The notes beneath the pieces were generated by a model. That model ran no database searches. It was given only the letters and a program-made list of their open reading frames with translations, and had not been told where the DNA came from. This document shows, piece by piece, positions 49,318 through 61,396 of a stretch of 64,000 nt of DNA. The first letter of the stretch is position 1. Every line of letters begins with the position of its first letter. A program made the position numbers and the translations under genes. This DNA comes from Pyxicephalus adspersus (taxonomy: Eukaryota; Chordata; Amphibia; Anura; Pyxicephalidae): assembly GCF_032062135.1 (NCBI RefSeq), contig NC_092866.1, positions 24,908,624 through 24,972,623 on the forward strand, given 5' to 3'.

Positions 49318-49949
49318 AGTATATAGTAGTCTTGCCAAACTAATACCTTAAAAATTATTGTTACATAGTGTGAATACTATACCAAGTCAGCGAAAATACA
49401 CCAACCATTTGACCAACACTTTTTGCTCTATAATAAAAAAATCTATGTGTATACAGGTTCTTTAGTATTAGTTTAGTTCTTTAGTATTCCTTTTAGTACA
49501 GGTTTTAAACATTTAACGGTTGATGATTAGCTGAGGTACCTAAGACGATCACTGTTCATAAATTATAGTTAAAACAAGCTAAAAGGTAAAAAAAGGTAGC
49601 ACAGTTATTGAAGCTGTGAGCCCAAAGCTGCAAACCTGCCTAGGGCCTAGACTGATATTAATTAAGTTGTATTTCTACTAATCCTGATGATAGGTAATGA
49701 ACATCAAAGAAATTTCCATTGGCTAATTGTTCTCAATTGTAATTTAAAGGCAAAGATATTCTGTTCTTCTATTCTAGTCTTTTTCTAAAGGTTGCTTGTA
49801 ACACCACACCATAGGTTTTGCAAAGCTCCCCGGAGTAGGTGGATTCTGGTCATCCGGGGCAAGAGAAGACAATGGATCTGTGGTTTGAAGGTAAATGTCT
49901 GCGTATGATTTGGATACGTTTCATTTCAGTCTCTCTGATTGTTAGATGG
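49315..49949. other. Intergenic, nothing identified
   Basis: AT-rich unique sequence. A slightly G+C-richer patch near 49830 (gctccccggagtaggtgg) stands out but has no known identity. Confidence 0.5.
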
Positions 49950-50420
49950 CTCATCAGTTAAGATGCACAAAATGTCACTCAACATAAGAGTGTTTTTTTT
50001 CCTCTATTTAGCATTTTCATTTGTCTACAACTGTGCCATTGCTGCCCCCTTTATTATGCCATATAGCTTAAAGATAAATATGTCTAAGACTGGACAGCAG
50101 AAGAGCAGTCTGTAAGCTGCGATTATCAGGCATTTTATTCATGTATATTTAGAAGATGGTAATGAGGGGGTTTTGCATTGTTGCATGAAAACAGTCAATT
50201 CCCAGTAGAATTGATAGAAATGGATAACTAAGTGTCCAGCGACAGCTGTGCTTAGAAATGATATTCCCACTTAGCATTACATTCTGCTTCACAGTAACCA
50301 GTGATTTGATAAGGTGAACTTCTGCCACACTTTTTAGACACCCCCGGTTTTTTCAAGCAGCATTTATACTGCCAATTGCACTGCTCAATATACTGTAACA
50401 CTATTGTATTTTTAAAATGA
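49950..50420. promoter_or_regulatory. Candidate conserved noncoding element
   Basis: Non-repetitive block with GCTGCCCCCTTTATTATGCC, CTGCGATTATCAGGC (GATA/OTX-like), AGATGGTAATGAGGGG, TTTGCATTGTTGCATG and AACCAGTGATTTGATAAGG. Candidate sites are dense and repeats absent. Called by eye only. Confidence 0.35.
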
Positions 50421-51127
50421 CAGTTAATATGGTTAATATTAAAAAAAATATATAAAATATTCCATTTACAAAGATAATAAAGAAATATTTATTGCAGCTT
50501 TTGTGTATTGTATGATAAATGTTTAGCAAAAATCCACTAAAACTGCTTATTGCATGCACAAAACAAGTTTCTTTGTCCTCAGAGATCAGTAATACTGGTT
50601 GGCTATATTATAATAAATAAAAGTATTTTCCATTTATAATCAGAATTGATGGTGACACTGATTCATGTCTATATTTAAAGTTAGATAACAGAACTCTCTC
50701 CTTTCATGCCATGATTTATTTTAATATTTGCTTTACTTACCACTAATGCATTTGGAATTATAGAAAATTGTCTCTGATATATGGCCATGTTTTTTATGTC
50801 TTTTTGAGATGGTATGCTATAGCATATTCAATATGAATTTTTAAGCCTCTGATTTAAGCAATCACTTGGACCACAAAGCATGTTTTCATACACGTGATAT
50901 TAAAGAATGTGGTTTAAACCATATGTAGAAATTTTCTCAAACTAACGTTGCTGTTTTATTCTGTGGATTTTGGTGTGAATCATTGTTTAGAAAAGTAACC
51001 TATCTGCCAGTATGAGTATGTAGTGCTGACTCAAATCAAGGCCCATTTCCACTAAAAGCAGCAATGCAAAAATATAATTCTGCTTGGGTTTCTCCAAAGA
51101 CACACTGGGCCTTATTTACCATTGCAC
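50421..51127. other. Intergenic, nothing identified
   Basis: AT-rich unique sequence without recognisable features. Confidence 0.5.
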
Positions 51128-51215
51128 ATGCATTATTATTATTATTATTAATAATAAACAGGGTTTATATAGCGCCAACATATTACGCAGCGCTGTACAT
51201 TAAATAGGGATTGCA
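51128..51215 (-). repeat. LINE/SINE-type 3' tail, reverse orientation
   Basis: ATT triplets, then aataaacagggtttatatag, cgccaacatattacgcagcg and ctgtacattaaataggg. This is the complement of the tail at 23128-23314, and this copy keeps the tatatagcgcc and acgcagcgctgtaca words better. The element is short and 5'-truncated. Confidence 0.65.
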
Positions 51216-52085
51216 TTGCAATTCATTGATTGTTTAAAGACATCCAGATTATATGCAAAGTTCTCAAATTGGTGGACATAGTTCACAGGATAAATACACT
51301 CAAATCTCAATATACATAATTGTCTCCAACTTCCAAATGTAGACTTGTTAGGCAGTTTTTCTATGTGTTAAAAAATTGTAATAATTGTGTACCATTGATG
51401 TTTGGAAGACATTTTTCCCAGGTTCTCCAATAATTGGCTTGCTATAGATTACCACTTAATTTCTACACATATGGATGGAAAAGTAGAATGTAGTAGCTAT
51501 TGATTCCTAATGATAGCACTATGCTACAAACCTGTGCAATTGATCAATTAAATATTAATTCATGCAGTGGTAATTAATTACAGACACATGCACAGCACAG
51601 TAGGTGTTTTTTTGGGGAACTCTTGGCATAGTTTGTTGTCATAGTGCATGCATCTACAATCAGAAAGATGTTGCAAGTTGTTTGCCCACAGTAGTAACCA
51701 TGGACATATTTGGCATAAGCAGAAGACAGCATTTTAGGAAAAGAATCCTAAACCAACTTTGCAGTCATTGAGTTAACAATAGATGAGAATAGATGTGCAC
51801 GATGAGAATGTGAGGCCATTTATCCAATAGTTGAAGTGGAAATGACCCAAAGCACACTAGTAAATCTAACAAGAAATGGTAAAAAAAAAATAGAGGGTGA
51901 TTGACTGGCCTAGCCACAGCCCTGATTTAAGGTTATTTTTTTAGGTTATTTAAGGACTTACACTAATAGCAGCAGTCAGATAGCTCAGTTTGGAGTCCAT
52001 TTTGGCTCAAATTGTTATTTTTGCAACCTCTGCTTGCAACTCTAAATTGGAGCAATCCTGACATTGACAGGGAAATTAGGACATT

Positions 52086-52088
<3 letters not shown>
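51216..52088. other. Intergenic, nothing identified
   Basis: AT-rich unique sequence without recognisable features. Confidence 0.5.

Positions 52089-52121
<33 letters not shown>
52089..52121. repeat. (TA)n microsatellite
   Basis: Uninterrupted TA dinucleotide run. Frames crossing it on both strands encode only Ile-Tyr repeats. Confidence 0.97.
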
Positions 52122-52124
<3 letters not shown>

Positions 52125-52801
52125 ATTGTGTTTTGTGTTTCTACCCATGTTCATACAAATCATTTGAGTATGTCTTAAAAAATCAAAAGAGACCTACATT
52201 GAGTCTAGAACCAGAGATTTTCTCCACCTTCCTGTGCCTACCAACCAACCCCATGTAAACTGCTGCTCTATATAAAGGAATAATTATTGGTGATTCCTGG
52301 ATCATGAAAATTTGAAATTTATCCATGAAGATCCATTTTCGATCAGTAGAGTATCACACAATTTAATATTCGTGACAGCTCAGCTAAGATTCTCTAACGC
52401 TCCAGCTGCCTGAAGAATGGCAAATTATTGTATATGCACTTAAGTCAATAGAATAATTTGCAATTCACAGATATTACTATTTTTCAAAGTAATGTGTGCA
52501 TCAATAAAAATTACAGTAATAAATGATTCTGATCTTTATGGACTATATAAGTCTTACAAGGGTTTTATCTTAATTTATGGTAGCAGATACTGTTAAATTT
52601 GATCTATGCATCCAGAATTGGTGCCATAGCAAGAGAATACCATATGTTGTAAAAATATTACTATTACAATGTGATTTACATGTTATAGGCACTAAACTTA
52701 ACAAATTCCCATTGCTATCCCAAATTAACAAAAAAGGCTTTGGTAGAAAACTAGTTAGAACTGGATAAGTACAATTCTACAGTCCTCTAATTTTAAGACA
52801 C
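52122..52801. other. Intergenic, nothing identified
   Basis: AT-rich unique sequence without recognisable features. Confidence 0.5.
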
Positions 52802-53026
52802 TGGGCCTGATTTATTTTAGCTCTCCAAGTTTTCAAAAGATATACTAGCACGGCTGAACCTGGGTGAGAATTCTCAGAATGGATTCCTTAAAAATAAATT
52901 GCTATCAGTTTGCAGTTTATTTTGCAATTCTTCACCAGGTCTATTGCAGGTTTACTGGATCACTCAGGCTCTCCCATGATAGTCTATCTCCTTCAGTCTT
53001 GAAGAGCTTTAAAAATATCAGGCCCT
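52802..53026. mobile_element. Palindromic MITE, 'tgggcctgattta' family, copy E
   Basis: The left arm tgggcctgattta then agctctccaag pairs with the right arm cttgaagagcttt then tatcaggccc. The interior shares cactcaggctctccc and atagtctatct with copy C. More diverged than copy B, so older. Confidence 0.7.
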
Positions 53027-53334
53027 GTATAGGAAAGAAAACAAGTATAACAGCTATAGGCAGTTTTGGTGGATTTAACTTGTACTGACACAAGTGTTGT
53101 TATCATATTAGTTAGGATAGCTTATGATGGGAAATCTCTCAAACACACATTTTAGTGAGGAATGTGTTTTGGTACCTATACTAAAAAAGCTCCCCCAATG
53201 TTTTTATATGGTCATCACAAGGACAAAAAAAGGGTAGAAACAATTGTCAATGGCGACAAAGGAAAAAACTATAAATCTGACATACTGTATCTAAATCTGA
53301 TATCTAAATATAAAAAAACAAAATACTATATATA
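53027..53334. other. Intergenic, nothing identified
   Basis: AT-rich unique sequence. Confidence 0.5.
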
Positions 53335-53335
53335 A

Positions 53336-53387
<52 letters not shown>

Positions 53388-53447
53388 TTATGTCTGTCTA
53401 TCTATCTATCTACTTATCTATCTATATATATATATATATATATATAG
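53335..53447. repeat. (TATC)n tetranucleotide and (TA)n microsatellite
   Basis: About 90 bp of TATC units with a few interruptions (for example tttatgtctg near 53387), running into a TA dinucleotide run. Likely variable in length between individuals. Confidence 0.97.
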
Positions 53448-54317
53448 ATTTATATATAGTATTTTGGTCAAAAAGTGGCACCATAAAAAGTTCATCCATT
53501 TTATCTCATTTTTAATTTCATAATCTTTTCTACTGCCAGACTGAAAAGTATTTAGGCCAATTTCCATTTCAAAATAAAAACAGCTTGAGTACAATACTTA
53601 CCTCCTGCTGTTCCCTGTCCACTGTAGACCCACTAGTGTCATCCAGCACCAGCCCTCTTCTGGTTTGAATAATAACTTTGCAATCTACTGTTAGATTGCG
53701 ATTCACATGTTGGGCACCCCTGTTCTAGCACTATAGCAATATTGACTGGTACTTTGTGCTCTCTCCTTACACTGTGTTGTACAGGGACAAATAACGGCTG
53801 GTATCAAGTAGAAGTAAAGTACTTGCCCCACTTGCATTGAAACAATACAAATAAAATGTATTAGGAAACTCGAAGCTGAATTAATGTGTGCCTTTTATAT
53901 ATGCCTGGAGTGTGCCTTTTATATACGCCTGGAGTGTAACTTTTATTCATTAGCCCTTATCCTAGTCACATTAGCCCATGCAGTCTTCTGATGAATTCTT
54001 CCCAACACAACAGATTTAATAAATAGATAGAAGTTGTTCACTTTAAAGCATGTTGAATTTGAAATGAATCATAGTAAGCAAAGAGAAAATATGTTTACTC
54101 TTAAAACTTAAATTGAGTGCAAGGGAAAATAAATATGTTTTTGCTGTCACATGTTTACATGATTCAAGTGAACACAGCTTCATCCTATTTAATGAGCTTG
54201 GCAAACAGACTGTGGAAGGCCTAAGTTCCTTTAGTAAATTAACCCCAATGATTTCTTTTTGAATTATACTGGGCATTTATAAGTAAAATTGTGTGGGCTG
54301 CAGATGGTGATATTCAT
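53448..54317. other. Intergenic, nothing identified
   Basis: AT-rich sequence. A short duplication of gtgccttttatat(a/c)gcctggagtgt occurs near 53889-53938. No gene supported. Confidence 0.5.
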
Positions 54318-54400
54318 ATTCATGGGAGAACCTGGGTGATCAAGCAAATCTGGAATGGATTTCCTAAAATAATTTCTAATTTTTTGGCAAATGTTGTCAG
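54318..54400. mobile_element. Fragment of the palindromic 'tgggcctgattta' MITE family
   Basis: Interior words catgggagaacctgggtgat and tctggaatggatttcctaaa match the middle of copies C, E and A. Both terminal arms are missing. Confidence 0.5.
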
Positions 54401-54439
54401 GCAAATAATTTCAATTGTATTCATAATAAAACTGATAAA

Positions 54440-54600
54440 AACGACATTTAACGTCCAAGAGCCTTCAGGGATGCCTGACGTAGGTATCTCAGAAAAGCTC
54501 TGCGCTCCCATTCATTCTCGACCACCTAGGCTATCGAGAATTAGGGGGCAGTGATGCACCCTTTTATGTGAAGTGAAAATTCTAAGTATAGGTACGCTTG
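54440..54600 (-). mobile_element. piggyBac-like element fragment, antisense
   Basis: Its complement matches the left half of the element at 18004-18486: agcgtacctata, cacataaaagggtgca, attctcgatagcc, tcgagaatgaatggg, gagcgcagagc and ggcatccctgaaggctct, in the same order. The far half is absent, and the outer end is cgcttga rather than the intact TTAA. Confidence 0.65.
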
Positions 54601-55139
54601 AAGTCATCCAGACATTTATATTGATAGTTTGTTACATGTCTTTAAATAGCTAGTCACACAGGTTTGTTAGTACTATTTATATACTTATTACAAACTGTTT
54701 TATTTGATTGAGGCCTGAGCCTTTAAATGCCCCAAGTCATTCTTTAAATTTGTTTTAAATAGTTCTTTATTACGTATAGCTGTGTCTAAGTAGATATGGA
54801 CTTACTCTACTTCTTCACTAAGACAACCTAAATGACTGGGCTCCAACTTGACTAACATGCAAAAATGCAATACATTTTACAAAATGAATTTTTTGTTTTA
54901 TTTTACTACTATGAAATTGGAAATAAAAGAAAAAACATACTAAATCAAGATATTTTGTGGATGAGCAAGTGAGATAATGATAATTATACTCACCTATTGC
55001 ACATCAGTACAGTAATGCTCCAAAGTCATGTAAACACGAATACTCCAATAACATTCTAATTAATTCCAAGCATTCACTTCATTTTATTTTAGTTTTAGTG
55101 GTTTATGAAACAAATCAATACTTGGAAAGGAAAACATGA
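54601..55139. other. Intergenic, nothing identified
   Basis: AT-rich unique sequence without recognisable features. Confidence 0.5.
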
Positions 55140-55560
55140 CATTTAGATGCACCACAGAGAGCAAACTAATAAGATAGGTGTTATTTATCAGCAGCTCTCT
55201 ACAATTCCACTTCTACAGTAATAAAAGGAGTGTCTGTGCAATAGCTTAGCTTTTAGGTGCTAAATTCAGTGTCGCATGGGTTAATTTTTGGCAGGGTTTG
55301 TGCTTGTACACAAAGCAAGTTTTGCTGATGTGTGTATGCTGTCAGCTCACAGACAGGCTAAATTAGTAGAATAAACACAACAGCTCTGAAAGTTAGCCTG
55401 TTGCATGCAAATCTGTCAATTTCTCAGATCCCATTGTTTTGTAAAATGCATGGTTTATTTATGACCTGTTGAGAGGAATTCTCCTTGTTGAATATATCAC
55501 TATGGTTTTTTTACTAGGTATCTGCACCTAAATCTGGTCATAAGATGCAGTGAGATTATA
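55140..55560. promoter_or_regulatory. Candidate conserved enhancer with POU- and SOX-like sites
   Basis: Repeat-free, composition-balanced block. A consensus octamer ATGCAAAT at 55405-55412 is followed 19 bp later by CATTGTT at 55432-55438, the inverse of the SOX core AACAATG. Also present are CATGGGTTAATTTTTGG, GGCTAAATTAGTAG, TGCTGTCAGCTCACAG and GTTATTTATCAGCAGC. POU plus SOX pairs are a known feature of neural enhancers, and Irx3 is a neural patterning gene, but the link is inference. Confidence 0.45.
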
Positions 55561-56809
55561 CTGATGCTAGATCACATTCTCTGAATTCTGTTTTTTTCTC
55601 CTGCATTTTTAAACACAACATTTCTAGAAAGAACAAAGATTGGATTTTCAGAAATCGTGTATTTTGCAAAATCTTTGTAATGGCATAATATTAAAAAGCT
55701 CAAAAACTAGTATATATATATATATGAATTGTTGTTGATTTACTGAAGAAACTCATGTTCACTTTGCATGGGAATTTAACTTTAACTAATTTAGCTTAAT
55801 ATATGTGGTGTAAATTCAAATAATACTCAATCACATGCAAAGAGAATGAAAAAAAAAAAAAAAACAGGATTTTTGCTTGCACGCAATTAAATGATTGAAC
55901 TCAGAGTTTCACCTCATTTACCAAGAGAAAATTCCCTTGCAAAGTTAAAATTCACTTTACTAAGTAAACAACCTACACTCCATTAGTAAATCAACCACAT
56001 TATGTTTATGGATTGCTAAAAGTGATAGGATATGGCTTTCAAATTTCATGTATACTTTTTAAATTGTAGTTTTTTTTATAAAGAAGGACTCTTTATAAAG
56101 CTAGAACAAACAGATCTGCAATAAACGTATATTTCATAAGTTTGACTGTGTGTTATAACCTTTGTTTTAGTTTATATATAATGTAAAAAATCCATTTACA
56201 AGACCTGCATTAGCAAGAGCTGTTACAAAGAACACAGAACCACGTGTTCTCTAGACAGTTTTGGAAGAACAAGCTTACCTTTATTATTCTTCCTACCTGT
56301 AACATATTTGCTTTCAATTATATTTAATTATGTATGATTTTGGGTGTGCCCCTGTAACCACAGATATTAGAAATGTGCTCCTCATTTGCAGGTTCTGTAA
56401 ACCACACTTAAATGCTGATATGTAAAAGAAATTAAGTCTATGTTCACACTACTACATTCTTTATGCAATGCATTAGGAATTCTTATCTTTGATTAATAAA
56501 GAAGGTGTGTCACACAAAGGTGTAACAAGCAAAATATTTTAACATCTTACACTAAACTCTCAGCTACCAATAAACACATTTCCTTTCTGTAATAAAAGGT
56601 TATTAACCACTGCCTCTCCCACCAGCGCAATCATCTGATCGCATATGATCTTCTTATTATCAAGGCTAGCAATGTGAATAAGGTCATATGGGTGGGTGGG
56701 ATGTCATTTGACAGTTGGAATAGGGCAGCAGAATGTATAATCTGACACTGGCTTTACTATTATATAAAAAATGTATTTTAATTTTTCATTTCATGTTTTT
56801 TTTAAAGTT
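55561..56809. other. Intergenic, nothing identified
   Basis: AT-rich sequence with A runs near 55850 and T runs near 56070 and 56800. No supported gene. Confidence 0.5.
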
Positions 56810-59800
56810 TTTCTTTATTTAGCATTTTCTAAAAAAAAAAAATACATAGGAAACAAAACAAACCTAATTAAATAATAAGAGAAAACATCCCCCCTGACAG
56901 TGGAACATAATACAGACAGACCACCCAGAAATAATTATAAACTGTATAACGGAATAAAACGCGGCCGCAAGGAGTGTCAAGATAACAAGTATGACAACTA
57001 ATAATAACCCTCTCTACATTCCAATCACACCTTATAATCAACCCATAACAGAGTGGGGAGTTTCAAAAATATTAAGGGTAATCATTAGACCATTCGGAAA
57101 TTCAGTAGGATACAATATTTATTGAGTTCATCAAACTTGCCTACACTTTTTCAAGTGTGGTGGATTGTCCCCTACTAGTATAGGTAGCCTTATAAAAATG
57201 CAGTGTTGAATTAATTAGGACATTTCAGTCTGCCATGGTAGGCAGACAGGACCCCTACCATTTCTGAATTATATGCTTCCTAGTATAATAAAAAAGGAGG
57301 TTCAGTTGCCACAGTTGCCAAATTGCCATAGTTGGTTCATGGCTTTCTACCAAATCCAACAAATAGGCATGGTAAGTGAAGGACATATAAAGGTGAGTTG
57401 GGAGACTAAGCCTATAACTTCATACTACAAAGACTTAATTGAAGGAAAAGTCCAAAAAATATGAAGGAAACCAACTTGAGAAACAGCAACAACAGGAGAA
57501 TACACTAGACATACAAATCCTAGCAAGCGTATCCAATGTAAAATAGAATGTATGAATAAACTTGTAATAGATAAGCCGATCCCATAATTGTAAAACTGAA
57601 AGGTAAATGCCAAAGGTTCTCACAATCATCTCCATTTACCTTTAGGAAATCACTGTCCTGGAAAGTTGTTAAAGACTTAAAAAAAAGTTGAGAAAAGAAT
57701 CTGTATATCTTGGAAAGCACTTTACTGAAGGAAGTAACAAAGAAGTAGGAGATAAATGAGTATCTAAGAGAAATATTAGAGATCTGGATACATATGGATT
57801 AGATATAAGGTTTCCCATGGAGGGGAATAAAACATAAATATCACCTACAAAATAAAATATCACCTACAGATAGGGTTTTTTTCTCTATCTATTTTCTTAA
57901 CTGGAGCTTAACTTGAAGTGAATGACTGAAGCTATGGGATGCACCATCATAACAAATAGGTCCGGAGAAAGGAGACAATCCTGTCTTTTTTGGGTGGGAA
58001 ATGAAGCACCCAAACAATGATTTATATAAAATAAATCATCACATTTCAGAAAAATAAGATCAAATCCTATTTGCTGAAGCAGTATTCTCATATAGATTTA
58101 ATCTACATAATCCGAAGTATCATCCCAGCCCATGAAGTAATTAACCCAATTTGGTCCAAGTAATTAACCACATTTAGTCCATATCCATCAGAGAGTGAAA
58201 TACTTTGGAAAAACTTTAGTAAGTTCCATGTTATAGGTCCTATATGAAAAGCAGTTGGCTTATATGAAGAAAAGCAGAGTAGATTTTTATTTCGTTTAGG
58301 GATTAAAAGTATATACGCCTCATACCAAGAATCAAGGAGGGTATCATGATCCAAGCAATGTTTGGACCAAGTTAATAATCCCTGGGCAAAAGTCTCAGCA
58401 TACATTTTACACCACTTACCACAATTCTATCTAGTTACAGGGTTTTTTATTTGGAAACAGGGCAATAGTAGCACTTAATTCCTCCACAAAAAACTTCTTA
58501 TCTAGATATACAGCATAGTTGCTTTGTAGGGACCTCTAAGGCTAGGTACACACGTGCAAATTGTTCTTGTCCGATAATCGGCCGATAATCTTACATGTGT
58601 ACAGCGCTAGTCATCCATTGTCTGAACGACCATCCTGGCAGATCCACGGACGATGTATGATCCTAATAGAAGTGAAGGGGGAGAGAGCGCAGCAGGGTTC
58701 CGCTCCCTCGTTCTCCCCCTCCCCTCTCCATAGAGCAGAACTGTGCTGTATGTACAGCACTCGTTCATGCATCGTGCAGTCTTTAGTTGTTGGAAAGGAT
58801 TGTGAAAGATCCTTTCCAACGACAATGATTGCCCGTGTGTACCTACCCTAAGGGACATCCGCCAAAAAGTCTTGAAGATAGGCTAGTTACAATGGTGGTA
58901 TAGGAGAGTATATAAAAATCAACAAACAACCACCCAATATCTGCAAGAGCTGTGAGAAGAATGCCAGTGGCAAAATATATGCACAGGATCCATTACAATT
59001 CTTATGCACTTTTTAAAAATCCTTCTTCATCTGCTTTTTAACCCAGGTTACTATACTGCAAGTTTAACTTCTTTCTAAATTGTAACAAAGCCCGCAGTGA
59101 ATCTCCAGACTGCTCCTTAGCATATCAGGCTGCAGAAAGGTGCTCCTGCCTAATTAGGTCAGTGAAGCAAATGTGTTTCTACCTCTTAGCCACCCCACAG
59201 GCTGAAATGTTACTGCCTTAAATGTGTCCAAAGTAGTTGATTCAATGTCTGGGTTAAATTTTTAATGACCCTGCAAGACCAGAGACACAATGGCAACTGT
59301 ACTGGGCTCCCCAATCTATCCTGGGGCCAGCCTCCACAAAAATACACCAGAAACAAAGAACAAATCTAAAGTCAGCATAGTGGGGTATGCTCCAAAAGAC
59401 CTCCTGCCAAAAAGACAAATCAATGAGCAAAGTTAGAGCTTCGCTAGTAAGAAAAGCCAGGTCAATACATGAGGAATAGCCAAATGCTGGAGTGAGATAA
59501 GGGTACTGCCTTATATAAGGATGATTGAATTGCCATAACTCGGTCAACCCTCTAGTATTAAACTTGTGGACAATGACCATACATGTTGGCTCTATTTACA
59601 AAAGGGGTTTACAAAATAGTCTAATATGCCATTAAAATCACAGAGCATGATAGCAACCACTGGCATATGAGGAGACAACCTTTCCAGTATAGTATCAAAA
59701 AGAAGACCTGAAAAGGCTGAGGAATATAAACATTTATCAGAAACAAGACCTGGGTAAATAGTAAAAATTATGAAATCATGAATCTACCTTCAGGATCAAG

Positions 59801-60420
59801 CATAACCATTTGCACATTTCATTGCAGTATGAAGTCAGTGAGCCTTGTAACATAACAAAAGAAAGTTACAGGTAATGCACTTTGGATTCAAGGCCTTCAA
59901 GAAATGAATTCTGTTTTCCATCAAATGAGTTGCAGAAATACTATATGTGGTTGCTGAAGTGAAAAATAAGGGTCTGTATAAATTAATTTAGGCCCCGAAC
60001 AAAATATAACACAACAAATCCCCAAGAGTCCAAATAACCCAGATAAAAAAACAAACCCTGATACTCTGACAACTAGAGGGTCTAAAAATGACAAAAAGAA
60101 CTCTCCTTAGCATAAAAACCAAACCAAGTAGCAAGTGCTTAAAAAACACTGTTCAATAAGAGCAGGTGAAGATCCTAACGGTTTCGTCAGCCATGAAAAA
60201 ATTATAGGAAAACTGTAAATGAATGTAGGATCAGTAACCATCCTACCACATGTCAGAGAGCAACTTATTAACACAATGTTTATGTGAAATTAGCGGGAGA
60301 TAGCCAAGAGCTACAAACAGTACCATGTCCAGAGAAAAAAAATTCAGACTTAAAGGATGACCACAACAGAACCTCAGGACAGAATATACAGCAATCCAGA
60401 GGCATCTGATGGCAAATCAA
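56810..60420 (-). mobile_element. Decayed L1/Tx1-type LINE, interrupted by a MITE
   Basis: Minus-strand frames follow the order of an L1-clade second open reading frame, with stops and shifts. An endonuclease C-terminal part lies at about 59580-59254 (HPYIRQYPYLTPAF, then SSCIDLAFL, like the Tyr-Thr ... Ser-Arg-Ile-Asp motif). Reverse transcriptase starts at about 58405-58103 with EAYILLIPKRNK and then FSSYKP, continues as KRQDCLLSPDLFVMM near 58000 (TRQGCPLSPLLF type) and as FVGDI near 57850, a decayed YADD box. The 3' end is A-rich on the minus strand near 56830. A MITE sits at 58537-58851. Boundaries are approximate; the 5' limit may be near 60420. Confidence 0.75.
58537..58851. mobile_element. 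hAT-like MITE nested in the LINE
   Basis: The left end taaggctaggtacacacg and the inverse of the right end, ttagggtaggtacacacg, are near-identical. Flanks gggacctc (58529-58536) and gggacatc (58852-58859) match 7 of 8, an 8-bp target duplication as in hAT elements. The interior includes ggccgataatc, ccatagagcagaac and a hairpin around ggaaaggattgtgaaagatc. A related copy is at 23460-23731. Non-coding. Confidence 0.8.
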
Positions 60421-60424
60421 AGAA

Positions 60425-60850
60425 CTTCATACATAGTTACATAGTTAGGAAAAGCACATACTAGAAAACCTGCATATTCTAGATAAAGACCAATACATAA
60501 TATTGATCCAGAGGAAAAAGAAAAATTCCTTCTTTATAAGGCAATCGGAAATTCCTGGAACCATAATATCTGTTGTCATTCCTTAAAATGTAATACCCCC
60601 TTATAATCTGTGCATCTAAAACTGCATTCAGTCTTTTCTTAAATCGATTTTTTGAATGTGCTAAAACTACTGGCTGAGGGAGTCTATTCCACATTTTCAC
60701 AGACCTTACTGTAAAGAATCCCTTCTGTATGTGTGGATTAAACTCCTTTCCTCCAGACCCAAAAGGGTCCTTTGCCATAACCTTTAAATGAATAAGCGCC
60801 AAAAGTGACCACCATTTTCTGCAATTCAAATGCAAAGTCAGCACAAATAT
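60425..60850 (-). mobile_element. CR1-type LINE, 3' end fragment (second copy, diverged)
   Basis: The minus-strand frame 60844-60479 reads KGFFTVRSVKMWNRLPQPVV and then HSKNRFKKRLNAVLD. This is the usual C-terminal region of CR1/L2/Rex1-group LINE proteins. The 3' UTR ends in the inverse of acatagttacatagttagga, related to the end of the copy at 36045. It lies just upstream (on the minus strand) of the L1-type element. Confidence 0.7.
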
Positions 60851-61315
60851 GTACTGTAGTATTCCTATATTACAGAGGGTTCTTCTTTACAGCTTCTGAA
60901 AGTAATAAATATTGGACTCTGTAATTAGGGAAAACCTGTCATCCAATCAAAGGATCCCTAATCTGATATTTTGAATTCCTTTGGATAGGGCAGGATTGGA
61001 AAAGCTCTCATGCCCAACTGCTTCAACATGTTTTGCCACATGTAGGAGTGAAAGTTGCAAACAATCATTTCACTGTAAGGGAAAAAAAAATCTATAAGTA
61101 ACAAAGATTTCAAAAAACTACTAATACGCCAAAGTGTATGCATTTATAAGACATTTACTCAATTAAATCTGCATTGGAGCAAATACAAGGAACAAGCTTT
61201 TCATGTTCAAGATAAACTTTTGAGCAAGACAACAGTTTGCAATTTAATAAATTAGACAAAGACCAGACCATTTGCAACAATGCACTAATGAATCAAATAT
61301 AGAGTTGTTTGCTAT
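60851..61315. other. Intergenic, nothing identified
   Basis: AT-rich sequence without recognisable features. Confidence 0.5.
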
Positions 61316-61393
61316 ACGATCGTTCGTAGATATCGTGCAGGATCGTTCGTCGTTCGTTTTCCAACGATAATAATTGGAAGTGTGTACGTAGCT
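61316..61393 (-). mobile_element. Terminal fragment of the PIF/Harbinger-like CpG-rich MITE
   Basis: About 77 bp that are the inverse of the left end of the element at 16834-17268, with only about five differences by eye. It ends gtgtgtacgtagct followed by TAA, which fits a TTA/TAA target. The rest of the element is absent. Confidence 0.75.
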
Positions 61394-61396
61394 TAA

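Noticed and set aside
49138..49338. 66-codon frame with a long Ile-Tyr run
   Set aside because: Translation of a (TA)n microsatellite.
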